From JBKQHQ01 sp052148715 (GTDB taxonomy: Bacteria; Pseudomonadota; Alphaproteobacteria; Rhizobiales; Xanthobacteraceae): a stretch of DNA of 64,000 nt. Under the pieces are notes generated by a model. The model was not told where the DNA came from. It did not search any database and was given only the letters and a program-made list of their open reading frames with translations. The DNA lies in NCBI GenBank assembly GCA_052148715.1, contig JBKQHQ010000054.1, positions 1 to 64,000 on the forward strand. Direction: 5' to 3'. Made by a program: the position numbers and the translations under genes. Below, piece by piece: positions 61,898 to 64,000 of the stretch; position 1 is the stretch's first letter; every line of letters starts with the position of its first letter.

Positions 61898-62911
61898 CTA
61901 CGCCAGCCCGGCGCGCAGCAAATCGTGCAGGTGAATGATGCCGACGGGCCTTTGCTCCTCGGCAACCAGCAACGCGGTGATCTTGGACGAATTGAGGATC
62001 TCGAGCGCCTCGCTCGCGAGCTGGTGCGGGGTGATCGTCTTCGGCGCCTTGGTCATCACCACGCCGACCTCTGTCTCCAGCAGATCGGGGCCCATGTGCC
62101 GGCGCAGGTCACCGTCGGTGATGATGCCGACGATCAATCCGTTGGCATCGGTGATGCCGACGCAACCAAAACCCTTTGCCGACATCTCGACCACCGCATC
62201 CGACATGCAGGTGCCGAGCGGCGCCAGCGGGATCGCGTCGCCCTTGTGCATGAGGTCGCGTACGAATTTCAGGATCGTGCCGAGGCGGCCGCCGGGATGC
62301 AGCACGCCGAAATCGATGGCGGTGAAGCCGCGGCTCTCCAACAGCGCGATGGCGAGCGCGTCGCCAAGCGCAAGCTGAATGAGCGAGGAGGTGGTGGGAG
62401 CGAGATTGTGCGGGCAGGCCTCACGTGCCTGCGGCATGATCAGCACGATGTCGGCGGCTTGACCCAGCGTTGATTCCGCATTTGCCGTCACCGCCACGAG
62501 CCCGATGCGGAAGCGGCGCGAATAGTCCATCAGGTCTTTCAACTCGACGGTCTCGCCCGACCACGACAGCGCCATGATCACGTCATCGCGCGTGATCATG
62601 CCGAGGTCGCCGTGGCTCGCTTCTCCGGGATGCACGAAGAATGCCGGCGTTCCGGTCGAAGCCAAGGTCGCCGCGATCTTGCGGCCGATATGGCCGGACT
62701 TGCCCATCCCGGTGACGATCACGCGACCACGCGCGGCGCGAATGCGATCGACCGCGGCGATGAATGTGCGCGACAGCCCGTCGCGCAGGGAGGCTGACAA
62801 GGCGGCGATACCGCCTGCTTCCGCCTCCAGCGTCCGTAAAGCGGAAGCGATCAGCGCGCGCTCGCGTTCGCTTTGACGATCCTCGCTCATGCGCGGGTTG
62901 GAGTTCGACAT
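61898..62911 (-). CDS. Arabinose-5-phosphate isomerase (KdsD/KpsF family)
   Basis: This 337-residue protein has an SIS domain (RVIVTGMGKSGHIGRKIA, HPGEASHGDLGM, LSWSGETVELKDL) followed by two CBS domains from about residue 210 to the end. It converts ribulose-5-phosphate to arabinose-5-phosphate for Kdo and lipopolysaccharide synthesis. It is convergent with hemH. An alternative start lies at residue 8. Confidence 0.92.
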   Translation of the reverse strand: MSNSNPRMSEDRQSERERALIASALRTLEAEAGGIAALSASLRDGLSRTFIAAVDRIRAARGRVIVTGMGKSGHIGRKIAATLASTGTPAFFVHPGEASHGDLGMITRDDVIMALSWSGETVELKDLMDYSRRFRIGLVAVTANAESTLGQAADIVLIMPQAREACPHNLAPTTSSLIQLALGDALAIALLESRGFTAIDFGVLHPGGRLGTILKFVRDLMHKGDAIPLAPLGTCMSDAVVEMSAKGFGCVGITDANGLIVGIITDGDLRRHMGPDLLETEVGVVMTKAPKTITPHQLASEALEILNSSKITALLVAEEQRPVGIIHLHDLLRAGLA

Positions 62912-63116
62912 GGCGCTCGTCTCACGAAGCTCGGTCCAATGCGGTGGATGCCTGCTGCGAGGGTACCAGGCGCTCGCTTGCTGCCCATGATCAACGTCCC
63001 ATTAACCATAACGGCTTTATTTCCATTAACCAAAGGCTTGCCCACAGCTTTTGTGAGCCACGCGCGATCGACGGCAGACATGCGCACGCGCAAGTCGCGA
63101 CCGGGAGAGTTCGAAA

Positions 63117-64000
63117 GTGCCGCGCCGTCGCCATGCCTACCTCGCGCCGACCCTCGCCTTCGGCGCCGGGATCGCGGCCGTGCTGATGACGGCAGCGGAT
63201 GCCAATGCGCAGATGCCGCCTGATCCGTCGTATCGTATCCTGCGTCCGGCGATCGACGGCAGCGTGAACAATTCCCCGCAATTGCGCAAACCCGCCGGCG
63301 CCTCCGACAGCGCCGATTCGGTGCCGATCGGACAAATACCGGTCTTCGGTCACCCGCCTGCCTTCGGCGCCGGTCAGACCGGATTCGTGTCGACCGGAGC
63401 CCGGCGCCGCAAGCCGAAACCGAAACCGGGCGAGCCCCGCGCGCAGCCGGGCGTCGGCACGTCGCAGCTTGGCCCGGCGGCTTTGCCGTCGCCGTCGCGG
63501 GCCGCCAGGCGCGCCAATCGCGCGAGCACCCGCATCGGTGGCGTCCCGACCCCGGGCGGTGTCGGTGGTGATTCGCTACCCCCCGTGCCACGCCGGCGGC
63601 CGTCGCCCGAGCCGGACCCGTTCGACCCCGTGGGGATGCGCGTTGGCAGTTTTCTCATGCGCTCCGCGGTCGAACTCACGGGCGGCGCTGACACCAATCC
63701 GTCGCGGGCGTACGGCGGCAGCGCGGCCTCTGCCCTATTCGTAGTGGCGCCGGAGATGCAACTGCGTTCCGACTGGAACCGGCATGCCCTCGATGTCGAC
63801 CTCCGCGGCAGCTACACGTGGCTTGCGTCGGTCCCCTCGCTTGACCGTCCGAACCTCGAGGCGAAGGCGAACGGTCGCATCGATGTCACCAGCCAAGACC
63901 ATATCGATCTGCAAAGCCGATTCCTGCTGTCGACCGACTATCCGGGCAGCCCCAACCTGCAGGCAGGCATCGCCAAGCTGCCGATCTTTACCAGCGTCGG
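63117..64000 (+). CDS. Outer-membrane beta-barrel porin (BBP2-like), cut by the right edge
   Basis: The frame starts at GTG 63117 after GGGAGAG and stays open to the edge (about 294 residues seen). A signal peptide (TLAFGAGIAAVLMTAADANAQ) is followed by a Pro-rich, basic linker (about 75-165), then amphipathic strands beginning VGSFLMRSAVELTGGADTNP with alternating residues. This fits the putative beta-barrel porin 2 family. It is probably an outer-membrane protein linked to polysaccharide export. Truncated at the C-terminus by the window. Confidence 0.75.
   Translation, partial: MPRRRHAYLAPTLAFGAGIAAVLMTAADANAQMPPDPSYRILRPAIDGSVNNSPQLRKPAGASDSADSVPIGQIPVFGHPPAFGAGQTGFVSTGARRRKPKPKPGEPRAQPGVGTSQLGPAALPSPSRAARRANRASTRIGGVPTPGGVGGDSLPPVPRRRPSPEPDPFDPVGMRVGSFLMRSAVELTGGADTNPSRAYGGSAASALFVVAPEMQLRSDWNRHALDVDLRGSYTWLASVPSLDRPNLEAKANGRIDVTSQDHIDLQSRFLLSTDYPGSPNLQAGIAKLPIFTSV

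Overview
The window is a GC-rich alphaproteobacterial chromosome segment, most likely from a Rhizobiales soil bacterium near Bradyrhizobiaceae/Xanthobacteraceae. The reasons are gene content (Bug-type binding protein, several Liv-type ABC transport genes, fused indolepyruvate ferredoxin oxidoreductase, NamZ/DUF1343, DUF2066, ribbon-helix-helix DUF paralogs) and the dispersed palindromic repeats between genes. I see no rRNA, tRNA or CRISPR array.

Layout. 0.5-4.2 kb: a GntP-family permease and a fused family I CoA-transferase, separated by a long inverted-repeat element. 4.36-10.02 kb: a small integrative element. It has a tyrosine integrase at its right end, a run of small leftward genes (several Cys-rich), a TOPRIM protein and one rightward membrane-protein cargo gene; imperfect direct repeats flank it. 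10.5-15 kb: a secreted TPR protein, then an IS1595-family insertion sequence with 8-bp target duplication and a passenger gene, then a secreted TPR-metacaspase. 15-25 kb: a DRE-TIM acyltransferase (homocitrate/isopropylmalate synthase type), a Bug binding protein, two c-di-GMP proteins (HD-GYP; Cache-HAMP-GGDEF-EAL), a DOMON-like protein coupled to NamZ, a ribbon-helix-helix protein and another secreted TPR protein. 25-36 kb: a small membrane protein, YciI-like protein, serine hydrolase, DctA divergent from NAD-malic enzyme, a methyltransferase with a damaged 5' end, an orphan nitrile hydratase accessory protein, an SDR, an orphan Liv-type binding protein and a YagE/RMD1 protein preceded by a relic of an acyl-CoA dehydrogenase. 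36-41 kb: indolepyruvate:ferredoxin oxidoreductase, a zinc ribbon protein, an orphan HisE with a strong leaderless-type promoter, and a second ribbon-helix-helix protein.

41-60.5 kb: a branched-chain-type ABC importer with CoA ligases (acyl-CoA synthetase, LivG, LivH ... LivM, binding protein, LivF, PaaK-like ligase). It probably imports a carboxylic acid and activates it as a CoA thioester. The cluster is split between LivH and LivM by about 10.5 kb of unrelated genes: cytochrome c-Vgb lyase fusion, VOC protein, polysaccharide deacetylase, maleate isomerase-like protein next to a flavoprotein relic, DUF2066 protein, dienelactone hydrolase and amidohydrolase. 60.6-64 kb: ferrochelatase with a long N-terminal extension, KdsD-type arabinose-5-phosphate isomerase, and a beta-barrel porin cut by the right edge.

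The least explained parts are the 5.6-kb integrative element with its unknown cargo, the IS1595 passenger gene, and several decayed gene fragments next to intact genes. All functional calls come from reading the sequence by eye; no database search was run.
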